DNA of 64,000 nt from Myotis daubentonii (GCF_963259705.1 NC_081848.1:52537408-52601407), one strand, 5' to 3'. Counted from the first letter of the stretch, positions 1 through 12,265 are shown. Program-made: numbers and translations. The notes: generated by a model not told the origin, from the sequence alone.

Positions 1-1369
1 AGATGCATCTGTTAGGAGATGTATTTTGTGACCTGAGCATTGCAGACATCAGTGAGGGGGTTGACACTCTTTATCAACCACTGGAGAGATTCTTCACAAT
101 AGAGAAGGTAACACCAGCAAGACTGTCAGTGAAACCTGAACCTACATGGCAGAATGAATTCTATACAGTTTAATAAAGAGATTAAAATATATACAGAACC
201 ACCATAAGTAGCATAAAACATCATTACACAGCGAAGTTGGATTAAATATCAGTTTCTCCAAAATGACATTGGGCCTGCTGAGTAGATCTGCCCTGGACCT
301 CCCCAATCCACCTCTGTCTTGTGGTGGTTCTGCTGACCTGCATCTCTATTCAGGCTGATCTGCACACTTTCTCATCAAACTGGCCACGTCCATGCATTAG
401 AGCTGAACTCACTGCGAAGAGTTCTTATTTTTTTTTATGTCGGTCCAACTGATCTGATATGACTAGGGGGCCTTTCAATGCCAGATTTTGCATTAGTGCT
501 TATAGTCAATAAAGAGTGTTAAGCTAAGGAGTAAATCCTAATAATAGGCACCTCCCTGGGTTGTATGAGGAACAAATGAAATAAGACATGCAAAATGAGT
601 CTGAAGAGCACACAGACCTGGTTGTTATTATCTCTTTTTGAAAGGAGCTATTCCCTATTAATGATTCCTGGCTTGCCCTGTTGGACTCGCCTTCAGAAAG
701 GCAAGCCAGACACATGTGACAAGTTAAACAGGCATAGAAGATATTTTTATCTGTTTAAGCCAACAACAGTAAATGCATCATAAGACAGTATGTGATTAAT
801 TGCCAAGTGAATTGTGAAAAGAATAATTGCCAGAGGAATATGAACAAGGGAGGGCTCACTGGAGCTGGTGGGGGAGGGATAGAATGAGGCTCCGGAGAGG
901 CTGTATAGATGATTACTAATAGATTTGTTCTGGGTCTTGTAGAACCGATGGGAATTTTGGTTGGTGAAGGGAAGGCATTCCAGGAAGGTAAGTTACATAG
1001 AGATGGGTGGACAGATAGGTAATGTGGTGTGCAGGGGAAAGTTGGGGATGGGGGACAGTGTTCAGAGTAGGGCATGGATGTAGTGATAAATTGTGAATGA
1101 TGTTTGCTCTGACTCTGTACCTTTCAACAGCTTAAACACACCTATGCCATATGCTCTAACCAAATGAAAAAATAAGCTCCAAGCCTGGCCACGTCTTTTG
1201 CCGAGCACACCCTCCTTCTTGCTCCTTGCCCATCCTTAGCCAATCCAGCTCAGCTAAACTCATAACTTGCCTATATTTCTATTTATACCCCTGCTCAGGC
1301 CCTGAGAATTTGATTTTAATGTTTAACCTCAGAAGTTTACTGCTCAATTCTGGCTCAATCCTATAGAAT

Positions 1370-1562
1370 TGAAGCTAACACTTACCTAGCTCCTTTAATT
1401 CTCCTTTAATTCTCAAAATAATCCTGTGAGATGGTACTGTTTTTACCCCCCACCCCCTTTTGCTGATGCTTGAGATGTTAAGGACCAAGGTCACATCACC
1501 CACAAATTTTAGAGTCAGGATTTGAACCGCAGCTGTCTGACCCCATGGAATGATTCCCAACC
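1370..1562 (-). repeat. MIR SINE relic
   Basis: Diverged antisense MIR. The region reads through TCTCAAAATAATCCTGTGAG, a C-rich stretch in place of the usual cccattttac motif, GGTCACATCACC and GATTTGAACCGCAGCTGTCTGA, the order expected for a reversed MIR core. It is an old mammal-wide insertion. Confidence 0.7.
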
Positions 1563-2224
1563 ACTAGACAGACAATACAGCCTCTAATTGCCTAAACCCA
1601 CCCTATTGGTCCTTTCCTCTCTGGTCACCCTTCGATAGGATGGCTTACTTCAGTCAACCCTTGGAAACTTAGACACTGTCTCATGCTGCTATCCTATTGC
1701 AAACTCCTAGGTACCAAGGACATGATACAGATAGGAATCTTTGGTGGGGCAGTTAATCTAGGGTCTTAGGAAACTTTCAACACCCACATTTATATTAAGG
1801 TTTTATGGTGATTACAATCATGAAGAATAATATTCTCAAAACCCATGTTTTCAGAAAATGAACCAGGGGACCCAATTTGGCACTGTTCCACCCTGGATTG
1901 TGGAGAGGTTGCAGAAAGAGGCAACAATGTCTAGCCTATTTTGTGGTTCGAGGCAAGTTAGTAGTATCTGAATTAAGGTACTGGTGGTGGAAATAGACAG
2001 AATATGCTAATAAAGAATCACTCATTTCACTGTGAAATAAAATGTATTTTTTATGAAATCAACTTTCTCACCAACATCACAGTGTTATCTGTAAAGAATC
2101 AGCTTCTAGCTTCATAGCTCCTAGGATTCAGCTACATCTCAGGTATATCGTCCCTTGGACTGTGTTCTTGAAAATGCTAGAGGCAACATGACTTGGGGGG
2201 GAAGGGTTGTACAAGGAATTCATA

Positions 2225-2425
2225 CGCAGAAGTCAGACAGGTGTGGTTCAAGCAGTGGTTTGGCCATTCAACTAACCATGTGACCATGGGAAAGTATTTA
2301 ATCTGTCAAATGGGGATAAAATGTCCGTCTAACATGGTTGTTGTGAGGATGAAATAAGACAGTGGATGGAGAGGCTATGATTAGCACAATATAAATGTCA
2401 CATTTTGTACTATCATTTCTTAGCC
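2225..2425 (+). repeat. MIR SINE relic
   Basis: Sense MIR. ATGTGACCATGGGAAAGT is the conserved core, followed by TCTGTCAAATGGGGATAAAA and TTGTTGTGAGGATGAAATAA. It is diverged, as expected for an ancient element. Confidence 0.8.
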
Positions 2426-2459
2426 AAACATCTCATTAAAATCCCTGCATAATCACCCA

Positions 2460-2710
2460 TAAAATCTTGTTTGAAATAAAAGTGATTGGGTTCAACCAAC
2501 CCTTTGGGAAGCAATTTGGCTTTCAAAGTGCTTTCCACTGTGTATTAAGATACATAAAAATGTTCGTTTCATATCCTTTGACCCAGTTGTTCCACTTCTC
2601 GGAATCTATTCTTAGGAAATTGTCCTCGATACAGGAAGAGCATAATGTACAAGGAGGTTCACCGCACAGATGGCTAAGAGTGAAAAATTAGAAGCAAACT
2701 GAACGTGCAG
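2460..2710 (+). mobile_element. Ancient L1 3' fragment
   Basis: The text resembles the tail of old mammalian L1 ORF2 and its 3' region: GGGAAGCAATTTGGC, then TATCCTTTGACCCAGTTGTT and a later AAAAATTAGAAGCAAACTGA motif. Frames are broken throughout. Confidence 0.6.
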
Positions 2711-3954
2711 GAGCAGAAGATTGAGGAGTCCTTGTGTAGTCTGTTGGTGCCCTAAAAGTGCCTTAAGTCAGTGTTATATACAGAGTTCAGAACAATGTTT
2801 TAAAATGGGTAAAGTCAATCCTGGATCAAGTATATTCTTTTCTTTAATTCATTAACCAAACCCTGTCCTCCGAAGGGATTCCCTGAAGGGCCCACAGACC
2901 AGCAATTCGGTCCCCTTTTCCCCGTTGTCTGCCATCTGGGCACAGATGTTGGGTTCATGGCAGAGCCCACTGCACAGCCTTAGGCTTCTCAACCCTCCAC
3001 AGCAAACATCATCTCTCCCTTACCCCACCCCCTCTCTGCAGACACTGAGAAAAAAATTCTCTCCAAGGCAGGTGCCCTTTGGCTCAACTCTCTTTACGTC
3101 TCCAAGGCTGCCTTGCCAGTGCATCTTCCTCAGCCTGCCCCCACCTCACATCCCTGCAGTCTTCCCACTTCCAACTTCTTTTCCATTGATTTCAACACTG
3201 TTTGTTGGGTCCTTCTAAGCAATAGAAAGTATTTTCTCAAGTGCCCAAAATGTGTTCGTCCAATTTAATGTAAAGGAGAAAAAGGATTGACTTGGGCGTT
3301 GTTATTTACACTTTTACACTTAGACTTAGACTCTGAGTCTTGGAGCCTTGAATGCTTTGCAAAATCCTCCAGGAGAAGACTGAAATCTTATTCAACCACC
3401 TCATTTCAAAGCTGGAATCCATGAACTTAAAACCACAGACATTTAGGCTTAAAAAAAAAAATCCAAGCCGCACAGCTTGGACCTATTGGAATTTCTATTG
3501 ATAACACCTAAGAGGAAGAGCATTTGCTTCCTCTTGAGCTTGTATAATTATGTGCATTTCGTAATTTCATAGCTTTGGCAGACACTGGGTAGCATTTGGC
3601 CTCAGTGTTTTCAGCTTTAAGGACAATTTCACAACTGGGCTTTTCTGGAGAACTCGAACATCTGGACCCTGAGTGGCCCAGGCTCACCTTGTGGTGAAAC
3701 CTCTGTGATCCTCCTCAGCAGAACAAGCTGTACAGGGCCCTGTCCTTCCCTCACTCCCAGGAGCCTCAGTGCAGGCTGCCCACAATTGCTGTGTAAGTTA
3801 TGGGCATTTTTAAAAAGTAAATAATCTTTTTTGATGTTGCTTGCTGGTTGAACAATAGCCAGTATTTCAATTGCATATTCACTCAGCACCTACTGCATTT
3901 CAGGAGTCCTGTGCTGAGCATAGAGATGTGACGATAGCTCATGTTGGTCCACTG

Positions 3955-4040
3955 TGGCCCTTCCTTCCCTCTACCTCTCCTTTCTTCCTTCCCTTCTTCC
4001 TTTCTTTCTTTCTTCCTTCTTTCCTTCCTTTTTTCTTTTT
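3955..4040. repeat. Polypyrimidine (CCTT/CTTT)n tract
   Basis: About 85 bases of almost pure C and T on the + strand, with short CTTT and CCTT repeats. It sits immediately 5' of a Helitron insertion. Confidence 0.9.
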
Positions 4041-4047
4041 GTAGGTA

Positions 4048-4326
4048 TCTATATATATAATAGAGAAATATGCTAATTAACCAGGACACTATAACAGGTG
4101 GACCAGTCAGGAGGAGGTTGCGCACACGCGTCAGGGGCGGCGCGGCAGGGGCCTCCGCGCCTGCGCTAGGGGAGGGCCTGATCAGCTTCAAGGGCTGGAG
4201 AGGGAGGCAGGGCCAGACCAGCAGTGGCCGCAGCTGCTGCGGGGTCTGGGGAGCGAGGTAGGGCCAGACCAGCGACTCGAGGGTGGGCAGTGCCACACGA
4301 TTTCAAATCGCGCACTGGGCTCCTAG
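4048..4326 (+). mobile_element. HeliBat-type non-autonomous Helitron (CpG-rich interior)
   Basis: The 5' end begins TCTATATATATAATAG and runs into AATATGCTAATTAACC. The 3' end is GCGCACTGGGCTCCTAG. The element lies between A and T, the usual Helitron target, with no target duplication. The interior from about 4110 to 4270 is unusually rich in CpG (CACACGCGTCAGGGGCGGCG), unlike the flanking AT-rich sequence. No transposase is encoded. Confidence 0.85.
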
Positions 4327-4495
4327 TTGTTTAAATAATACTTAAAAACAAAAAGGAAAAAAATTACTTACAAGTCCCATTATTTGAACATAAAGTGGGG
4401 GGAAAAAAGAATGTCTCTTCTTTCCAATTCCACCTTCTAAACCCAGAGGCGATAACTATCCTAAACAGATTGGTGTATGTCCTTCCCAACTTCTT

Positions 4496-4714
4496 TTTTT
4501 TTTAAATATATTTTATTGATTTTTTACAGAGAGGAAGGGAGAGAGATAGAGAGTCAGAAACATCAATGAGAGAGAAACATCGATCAGCTGCCTCCTGCAC
4601 ATCTCCTACTGGGGATGTGCCCGCAACCCAGGTATGTGCCCTTGACAGGAATCGAACCTGGGACCCTTCAGTTTGCAGGCCGACGCTCTATCCACTGAGC
4701 CAAACCGGTTTCGG
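4496..4714 (-). mobile_element. VES SINE
   Basis: Antisense copy: an A/T tail (TTTTAAATATATTTTATTGA), a GAGAG-rich tract and the tRNA-like head ending CACTGAGCCAAACCGGTTTC. It is flanked by a CCAACTTCTT duplication on both sides, showing insertion by target-primed reverse transcription. Confidence 0.9.
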
Positions 4715-4978
4715 CCCAACTTCTTAAATTTATATAAATGAAGCTCTATCTATGTATGTATCTGCTTATCCAGACATTCTTGGAGAAACAGGATGACATT
4801 ATCCTTAGTAGTCCCCACAACTTGGTCACTGTACTCAACATAGTATGGATTTTACCTAATTATTTTAATGGTGAATTAGTATCTCATTATATGGAAGGTC
4901 TATAATTTATTTAAACATTCCCTTATTGGTGGATATTTAGGTTGTTTTTAATTTTTGTGCTATTGCTATTATAAACAA

Positions 4979-5439
4979 CTAGAGGCCCGGTGCACAAAAA
5001 TTTGTGCACTCGGGGGGTCCCTCAGCCCAGCCTGTGCCCTCTTGCAGTCTGGGACCCCTCGGGGTATGACCACCTGCTGGCTTAGGCCCACTCCCCAGGG
5101 GGATTGGGCCTAAGCTGGCAGTCAGCCATCCCACTGGCAGCGCAGGGACCCTCAGGGGATGTCCACTTGCCAGTGGGGAGCAGGCCTAAGCTGCAGTCGG
5201 ATATCCTTAGCACTGCTGAGGAAATGGGAAAGGCTCCCACCACCACCACTGTACTGGCAGCCGTCAGCCTGGCTTGTGGCTGAGCAGAGCTCCCCCTGTG
5301 GGAGCACACTGACCACCAGGGGGCAGCTCCTGCATTGAGTGTCTGTCCCCTGGTGGTCAGGGTGTGTCATAGTGACCAGTGATTCCCAGTCGTTCTGCTG
5401 TTAGGGTCAATTTGCATATTACCCTTTTATTATATAGGA
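4979..5439 (-). mobile_element. HeliBat-type non-autonomous Helitron
   Basis: On the + strand it starts CTAGAGGCCCGGTGCAC (its 3' end reversed, with a GTGCACAAA/TTTGTGCAC hairpin) and ends TTTTATTATATAGGA (its 5' end reversed). It lies precisely between A and T and splits an old L1. An internal inverted repeat, CTGACCACCAGGGGG at 5309 against CCCCTGGTGGTCAG at 5347, would form a second hairpin. Confidence 0.92.
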
Positions 5440-5849
5440 TTGTGTAGTGAACATCATATATACAAATTTGGGTTATTTATTTACAATAGATTCCCAGAAG
5501 TGGTATTAGGGACTCAAATAACTGTCTTTTTCAACTAAAATAGTTATTACCAATTTGCTTTCCAAATACTTTCCACCCATTCACACTCCAACCAGCCACA
5601 TGTGACAGTGCCCATCTTCCTGCCACTCACAAGCACTGGAGAGGCCTCTATTCTAGTTTTTGCAAATCTTGTAGCAAAGCTATTACTGTTTTAATTCAAA
5701 TTACAAAATGCACTGGTCAAAAAGTTCTATATCTCCCACTTTTGTATGTTTATTGGCCATTAACACTTAATTTTTAATCACAACTTCATGTGCTTTAATA
5801 CTGTTGTCACTGTTAACTCTGAAGTATTGAAAGCCAGCTAGGAAGCCAG

Positions 5850-6035
5850 CTTCACTAGACACTTGATGTGCATTGTTGTGTTTAACTCTATAACCCCGGA
5901 ATGAAACAGATGCTATTATCATCTCCATTTCACAAGTGAGAGACACCTGAGGCTCAGGGCAGATTAGCAACTTATTTGTCCAAAAGGCATAGCTGGCATT
6001 TGAACGCAGGTCCGCTGGCTCCAAAGCTTTGTTGG
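5850..6035 (-). repeat. MIR SINE relic
   Basis: Reversed MIR: ATTATCATCTCCATTTCACA, then GAGGCTCAGGGCAGATTAG and GCATTTGAACGCAGGTC. Confidence 0.8.
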
Positions 6036-6959
6036 TTCCACCTCTTACAAATCTGTCCTCCTGCACGCTCTCCCAGACTTCTGAGTCTTTGCTCTCTTCT
6101 ATAGATTATTTTGTTCATCTCTCATCTGCCTTGATGGCCCATAGTAGCCTTGGGATGGGAACCCAAACCCTGCACCAACTGGTCCCTGAATCAACAGAAC
6201 TTATGCGACTAAGGACAGTCTCGGTCTGGGAAGAGCGCGTAGATTAAGGTTATAAACTGTGCATTGACAATTTAAATTTCCTACTTCATTTATAACCTTG
6301 TGCCTGAGCTTTCTGATTCTCCCACAGACTTTCCCACTCCAACCTCCCCTGATGTAGAACTCCTTTAATGTTGAGTCACTTCTTTCTTCCCTCCCCACAC
6401 ACTTAAAACAAGTAGGGCACATTTTGTTCTCCGTGATCTTGCAGGACTGGGCACACATTGTGAAATAATAAAGGGAAGGGGAGAAACAGCCAGGGCTGCG
6501 TGACTTTCTGGCTCCAGCAATTTTCTTCCAGGGCAAGTTAGCATCCAGTTCACTCTAGCAAACAGTCCTGAGCCAAAAGATTCCAAATCAAAGCAAAAAT
6601 CTATCAAGAGAATTCTGATTTAAAACCTAAGAAAACAGCCTGTACATATTTTTAGAACAACTCAGAAAAGAATACATCTGTGACTTGAAACAGCTGGAAA
6701 TCTACTTTTTGCCAAAATTGTGCTGATTACGAAAGCCGTAAGAGAAGAGGCGTTCAAGATCCAAGCAGTCCTGTATTTTTTTTCATATATTCAACTTCTG
6801 AATAACCTTCACTTTCATACATTAAGAACCTACCTCTCTCAGCTGCTGTGAACACCAAATGCCAGCCAGCCGCACAGCTTGTGCAGCAGTGTTTGTATAA
6901 CTGCTTGAGGATTTTACTGTGTTTTGCCCTTATTGGCTTAGTAAAAAGGGTGGTAAACC

Positions 6960-7175
6960 AAAAGAATAAAAATGATAAGAAGCGTAGGTCTTGTAAGCAA
7001 GCTCACAATGTATCTGAGGAAAATAGAAGAAATTGTGAGGCGTGCTGAAAACAGGATAGCATTAGCCTCAGAGAGTCATTGGACTTAAGCCAGTCAACCA
7101 TGTGTTCAGTTCTGAAGGAAAACAACGAAATTAAAGAACATGTGTTGAAAATGTTGGTAGCAAATTGTGGATAAA
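6960..7175 (+). pseudogene. Tigger-like transposase fragment (decayed)
   Basis: Joining two frames by eye gives the segments IEEIVRRAENRIALASES and DLSQSTMCSVLKENNEIKEH. These resemble the helix-turn-helix DNA-binding part of Tigger/pogo-type (CENP-B-like) transposases. A frame change near 7080 and stop codons break it, and the rest of the gene is not seen. An alternative is a relic of a host gene of the same family. It has no coding capacity now. Confidence 0.5.
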
Positions 7176-7239
7176 AGACAAAGTGTCATAAGGGAGTTAA
7201 AAAAAAATTTTTTTTAAGTTTACTGAAAATAGAACCTTC

Positions 7240-7330
7240 TCTTACCCTAGGGGAGGGTCTCTCTTATTCACTATTATGTCCCAGTATCTTCCTGGCTCAT
7301 AATAGAGGTCCATAAATAGGTCAGTTGCGA
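7240..7330 (+). repeat. L2 3' end relic
   Basis: Text such as TCTTCCTGGCTCATAATAGA followed by CATAAATAGG resembles the L2 3' terminus (usually cctggcacatagtaggtgctcaataaat). Short and diverged. Confidence 0.5.
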
Positions 7331-9559
7331 CATTATTAAGGACTTCATTGTGCACAAAAGTTAAGGTATGTTTTCCTGCACTTAAATATAGGAAAAGCAG
7401 GGAAGAAAGGATTCCTAAGGCTGCTCTGTTACTGTGCCTTACGGTGGATCAGTGTCTCACAGGGGCAGGGAGCAAATATGAGTAGAAAGAGTGACAATGA
7501 AGGACTTTTTGTAAGACTGTTGTCTAAATGCTCTTCTATAACACTGCACCCCTTCTTCCAATTCACACACACACACACCTGACCGAAGGCAGGCAAAATA
7601 CAGACCCTGCCAGTTCATGTGTCTCAAGGACAGACAGAGCTTTGGAGTGAGGTGTCTCTCAGTAGAGGATGCAGTGTTTGAAGGGCATGTAGGGCTGGAA
7701 CCTGTGCCCAGAAGGAGACCCAAAATCAAGATCAAAGCCAATAATCCAAACCAAGGAATAAAATAGTGAAGCCAAAAATTGGACACAGTTGAGGTCAGAC
7801 ACTGGAGAAGTATTTCAGCAGTGCCAATGCCTCAAGCATAGAAGAAAAACAGTATCAGCAATAGGTAAGGTCGAGAGCAAGGTAAGAGCAGGGTGAGCCT
7901 GAGATTCCAAGATGGGAAACAGAAGGCTTGGTAGGAAAACCTAGGAGATGGTCAGATGGTTCTGCAAAGATGAAGCCTCCTTCGAAGGCCCTAGCCCCTA
8001 GCCTCACCCCCATTGCCACACCACCCCAACCTTAAAGACATCGCACTCTGAACTTCATCTGTGATGGCTTGTGAACATGTTGAAGGCCCAAGAGGCATTG
8101 TGGTAAAAATACATACATGTATGCAGACATACTTATATACATACTACACATTTACTATTCTGTTGAAGGGTTTTTGAGGATGCTAACCCTGCTCATCCCA
8201 AAGATAAACAGGGTGGTTATTCATTTCACTTGATATGACCTTAAGGTTTACTTTAAGTGAATTCACATTCAATGTGTCTTATCTTCAAAAAGTTGCTATA
8301 GTGATGCTCGGAGAGGAGGGTTTTCCATTGCTAAGCCTGCCTTAGCTCTGCATTCCCCCAGTTGGGCTTCCTCAGACAAACAAAGCCGGGATACTGTCCC
8401 CACAGCACAGGTATTGCCTGGGAGTCCCAAGAGAATGGTGGCTAGGGGATCCGATCAGCTAAGACCATTAATCAGGTCACAGTGTACAAATTTTTTTCCT
8501 AAGAATAAGTCATGTTTTATTTCCAATCCTAGAAAAGGTTAAGTACTAGAGGCAGAATATTCATCAGTGTCTCTATGGGATGGAGGTAAATAGGAGGGAA
8601 CGCATGTCCAGAATCTCACCATTGCTTCTCAGGCAATGCCCTCAAGTGGAAATCGACAAGCTGATAATCGATAATTCTGTCTTCAACTTGAGCCCCACCT
8701 GAGCTTCCAACCACGGTCGTGTCCTGGTGGAAAATTGTTATTCTCTCTTCCTGGTGAGGAGATACTAAAATATACCATCAGTTGCCACTCTCCCCTCTGC
8801 TAACCAGGGAGGCCCACGGGGGACCCTTGAAGAGAATTGCCACAAAGTCTTTTGACAGCAATGGCCATTAGCAGCTTTTAGGGTTTCCTGCTCACCAGTG
8901 TAGCTCTTCGGTGGCTGTAAGACTCAGCAGTGCTGCTAAAGGCAGCAGTTTAGAAAAGGGCCCTGTTGAGCCTTTATTGAAGCTGAGTTGCTGCACAGCT
9001 TGCCCAAGGAACATCTTTCTTTAGAAACTTCCTCAGGCCCGTTGAGATTGCTTCTAGAAAACGAACTTGAACTGGGAGTTACCCCAGAGGCCCTTCTTCA
9101 AGTGCCCAGCATAGCTCAGTGGTTCCAGCCCTTTTGGTTAAGGATGAACTTCACCTCCCATTTTACCCACTTCTCACGGGTGAGGCAGAATATTCCTATG
9201 AAACCTTCCCATTGGTGGCTGAGATTTAATCTCCAGGGTATCTGGCAAAAGCTCTAGTGACTTATATGCCTCTGGGCATGTAATTGAGTAATGACCGTCC
9301 TAAAGTAGCCTTCAGCTTCTTAAGCAATAAATGCAAAAGAAACTTCATTAGTGACTCTGACTAGAATGACAGATGTCAGCCACTGGGTCAGTTTAATGCT
9401 TAAGGGTAGATTTTAGCAGTGAAATACCTACAGCAAAACCTCAAGTGAAAGAATGCTAGAGAGCAATGGGAAAGAATTGAGAATCCAGACCCACTCCGCA
9501 AAAAAATAGGGTCTGTCCTGGCTGACACAGTAAATGTGTGTGTTTACTCACTCATCTAG

Positions 9560-10130
9560 TTCATTACAAAGCACCAATCACAAAGATATTTGTCTTCTTT
9601 CCTGCTCTTGTAAGCTAATTACAAAGTAATTAAATTAGCTAAGAATAAATTAGTTGTTATCAAACTAAAAGCAAAAGCATTCTTCTAAAAATTTTTAGAG
9701 TAAAACGCTGGCTTGAATGATAATTCCAGATGGAGAAATAGTTTCTTTCTTTTACTAATGCATTTATTATTTTAAAAGGAACTCCTACATTTAAAGGCAC
9801 ACCTAAATACTTATTCTACCTTTAGTGAATGACAAATACAAGACAGCATGTTTGAATTCTTGCAAACAAGACAGGGGACAGCCTAGGTGAAATATTTACA
9901 CGATGGTCCTTGTCAGCCGAGGTCGCGACGATATTGAAATGTCTTCAGTGGTGAGTAAGTGGTGTGGAAATTAATGGTGCTTGCTGAACGTATTATCACC
10001 TGATTTACCTGGTAGCTGCCTCACCACATGTCATTACTAAGTAGCTAGAAATAATGCCGTTTTCAAAAGTGAGTACTCTGCCCTCTTAAAATTGTGAAAA
10101 TATCAAAAGTTATTTTCAAGTTCTAAATTA
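9560..10130. other. AT-rich unique sequence, possible conserved non-coding DNA
   Basis: No repeat family is recognised here. The stretch has several TAATTA-type motifs (GTAAGCTAATTACAAAGTAA and AATTAAATTAGC near 9615-9650) and no simple repeats. Such composition is common in conserved intronic enhancers, but conservation cannot be judged from one sequence. Confidence 0.25.
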
Positions 10131-10559
10131 TACTTCTACTAGATGCCAAAGTTCAAAAATATGGCTGTCTCTGATCAATTGATTTTGCGGAGTCCTTCAT
10201 GAAGTCATTTCTATTTGATCACAAATAAGTCTGAAGATACCATGTGATAAAAGTGTCAGGCTTCCAAGCTCTCTAACAAGATGAAAGTTATTTATGAGTT
10301 GAATGAGTGTGGGATATTAATGGTGAAGACAAAAACGAATGGAGTCAAAGGACAAAAGCTGGAATCATTAAAGATAATAAAAAGCAAAATCCCACAATCA
10401 AAACCCTTGTGATATCATGGATGTCTTTATAGTGCAGGTCAAATCAGGGCCTATGCTCATAATGCTTTATGGGGGAGGGTGAATGTCAGGCCCCACATGT
10501 GGGCCCAGGACAACAGCACAATTACAAGAGCAGAGAACTGTCTTGGGCATAAATATGTC

Positions 10560-10795
10560 TTGCAGGTTTTCATGGCTAGTAAAGTCCAATGCTGTCATGA
10601 TCACCTTTGACCATATATCTTTGCAACTGTCCTAATGAATGCCTAAGGAGCATCCTAAGAGTGGGATTTCTGGGTTTAGGGGTGTAGACCTTTCTAGTCA
10701 TCCTAATGCACCTTATCAAATGGGTCTCTAGGAAGGTTGTGCAGTCTCTGCTCCTAACATGAGCACCTGAAAGTTCCCATTTCCCACCCAATCAC
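10560..10795 (-). mobile_element. Ancient L1 fragment
   Basis: Antisense L1ME-like text: GACCATATATCTTTGCAACT, AAGAGTGGGATTTCTGGGTT and CACCTTATCAAATGGGTCTC match the order in old L1 3' regions. Confidence 0.65.
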
Positions 10796-11250
10796 GTTGG
10801 ATCCATGCTTTTCACCAGGAACACGTTTTAAAGTAGAAGGGAACCTGAAATCCATCCTTTTCACTTGTAGGAGGAAAAAAACTAAACTCTGGGGGCGGTT
10901 AGGTGAAGGGTCCTCCAAGCTATTAGCAGAGCTGGTAGGATCGGGGAGACACTGGTGTCTATAGGCCCCCTTCCCAGCCTGAGACCAGATCTATAACAAG
11001 TCCTTGAAAATGTCCAACACAGACAAATCTATAGGAACAGAAAGTAGATGAGTGGTTGCCTAGGGGGAGTGACTGCTCATGGGTATGGGGGTTGCATGAG
11101 GGGACAATGAAAATATTCTAAATTGACGTAGTCATGGTTGCCCAACACTGTAATACCCTGAAAACCATTGAATCGCGTACTTTGAGTAGGTGGGTTCTGT
11201 AGTGTATGAAATATATCTCCATAAAGCTGCTATTTAAAATAAGAACAGGT

Positions 11251-11480
11251 GCCCTAACCGGCTTGGCTCTGTGGACAGAGCTTCAGCCTGCGGACTAAAG
11301 GGTCCCAGGTTTGATTCTGGTCAAAGTCATGTTCCTTGGTTGTGGGCACATCCCCAGGAGGGAGTGTGCAGGAGGCAGCTGATTGATGTCTCTCTCTCTC
11401 TCTCTCATCAATGTTTCTAACTCTCTATCTCTCTCCCTTCCGCTCTGTAAAAAAATCAATAAAATATATTTTTAAAAAAA
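11251..11480 (+). mobile_element. VES SINE
   Basis: Head GCCCTAACCGGCTTGGCTCT with tRNA-like boxes, then TCTCTCTCTC and an A-rich tail. The flanks AAATAAGAACAGGT (before) and the same AAATAAGAACAGGT (after) form a clear target duplication. Confidence 0.95.
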
Positions 11481-11754
11481 TAAAATAAGAACAGGTGCTT
11501 AGTAAACATCTGTGGAAAGAAGAAGAAAGGGAGGAAAGGAAATCAAACATCCCTGTTCCTTGATTTCCAACCAGTGGTCGGTCCCCTTTCTCCATTCACA
11601 GAAGTGGAGCTGGTCTGTAATTCACCCCAGGGTTCAGGGTTTCCTCTGGGTAGGTGTTTCCCTGTCTTCAGTACACACCCATCTGCCTCTTCTCAGAAAG
11701 TATGAGTAAAAAATAAAAAAGAACCCGATCTTCATCCTCTCAGATTCCCCTGAG

Positions 11755-11820
11755 ACTCTAGCTCAGGGCTGGTTACAAAATAGGAACTTGATAAATGTCT
11801 ATTTACTGAATTACTAGTGA
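11755..11820 (+). repeat. L2 3' end relic
   Basis: GGAACTTGATAAATGTCTAT followed by TTACTGAATTACTAGTGAA resembles the L2 tail. Confidence 0.55.
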
Positions 11821-12265
11821 ACTGTGAGTAAATTAAATATTAACTAACACGGCAGTGACATAGTACTATTTTCTAACATTGGTGCCTCGTTTTCTGCAGC
11901 TGTCAGCTCAGGCTCTATAAATTGGGTTGACAGCTATTCGGTTCGGTATTTTGGACATTCTGATTTCCCTCCTGATGCCTTGCTGCACATACTGAGTAGC
12001 CATGGGTCCCATTTGCCCTCAGTGCTGGACAGCACAGGACTCAGTTTAGACTCAAGAGTAGTGACTGCTGCATTTAGGGACGAAGCCAGAATCCATGGGG
12101 CTTAAAGCTTACTCTCTTTGGGAGAGGTTGTTTTTTAAGAAAAAAAAGACTACAAAGTTATGGATGCAAATTAGGTATAGGACCGTAGAAGCTTGTGCCC
12201 AGCGGGCTTTGAAGGTAGAGTTTCCTTAGCCTCTGGCCATGTTTGTTTTTCTGGTTCTTCTAGGG

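Larger units (their letters stand above)
4327..5760 (-). mobile_element. Ancient L1 fragment, interrupted twice
   Basis: Antisense L1M-type sequence is recognisable in three pieces: before 4495 (CCCAGAGGCGATAACTATCC), 4715-4978 (GGTGGATATTTAGGTTGTTT) and 5440-5760 (GATTCCCAGAAGTGGTATTA). The pieces read on from one another once the SINE at 4496 and the Helitron at 4979 are removed. Both are therefore younger than the L1. Confidence 0.75.

Noticed and set aside
4100..4290. CpG-island promoter of a local gene
   Set aside because: The CpG-rich part lies strictly inside a Helitron, so it was probably carried in. No exon or transcript start is seen nearby.
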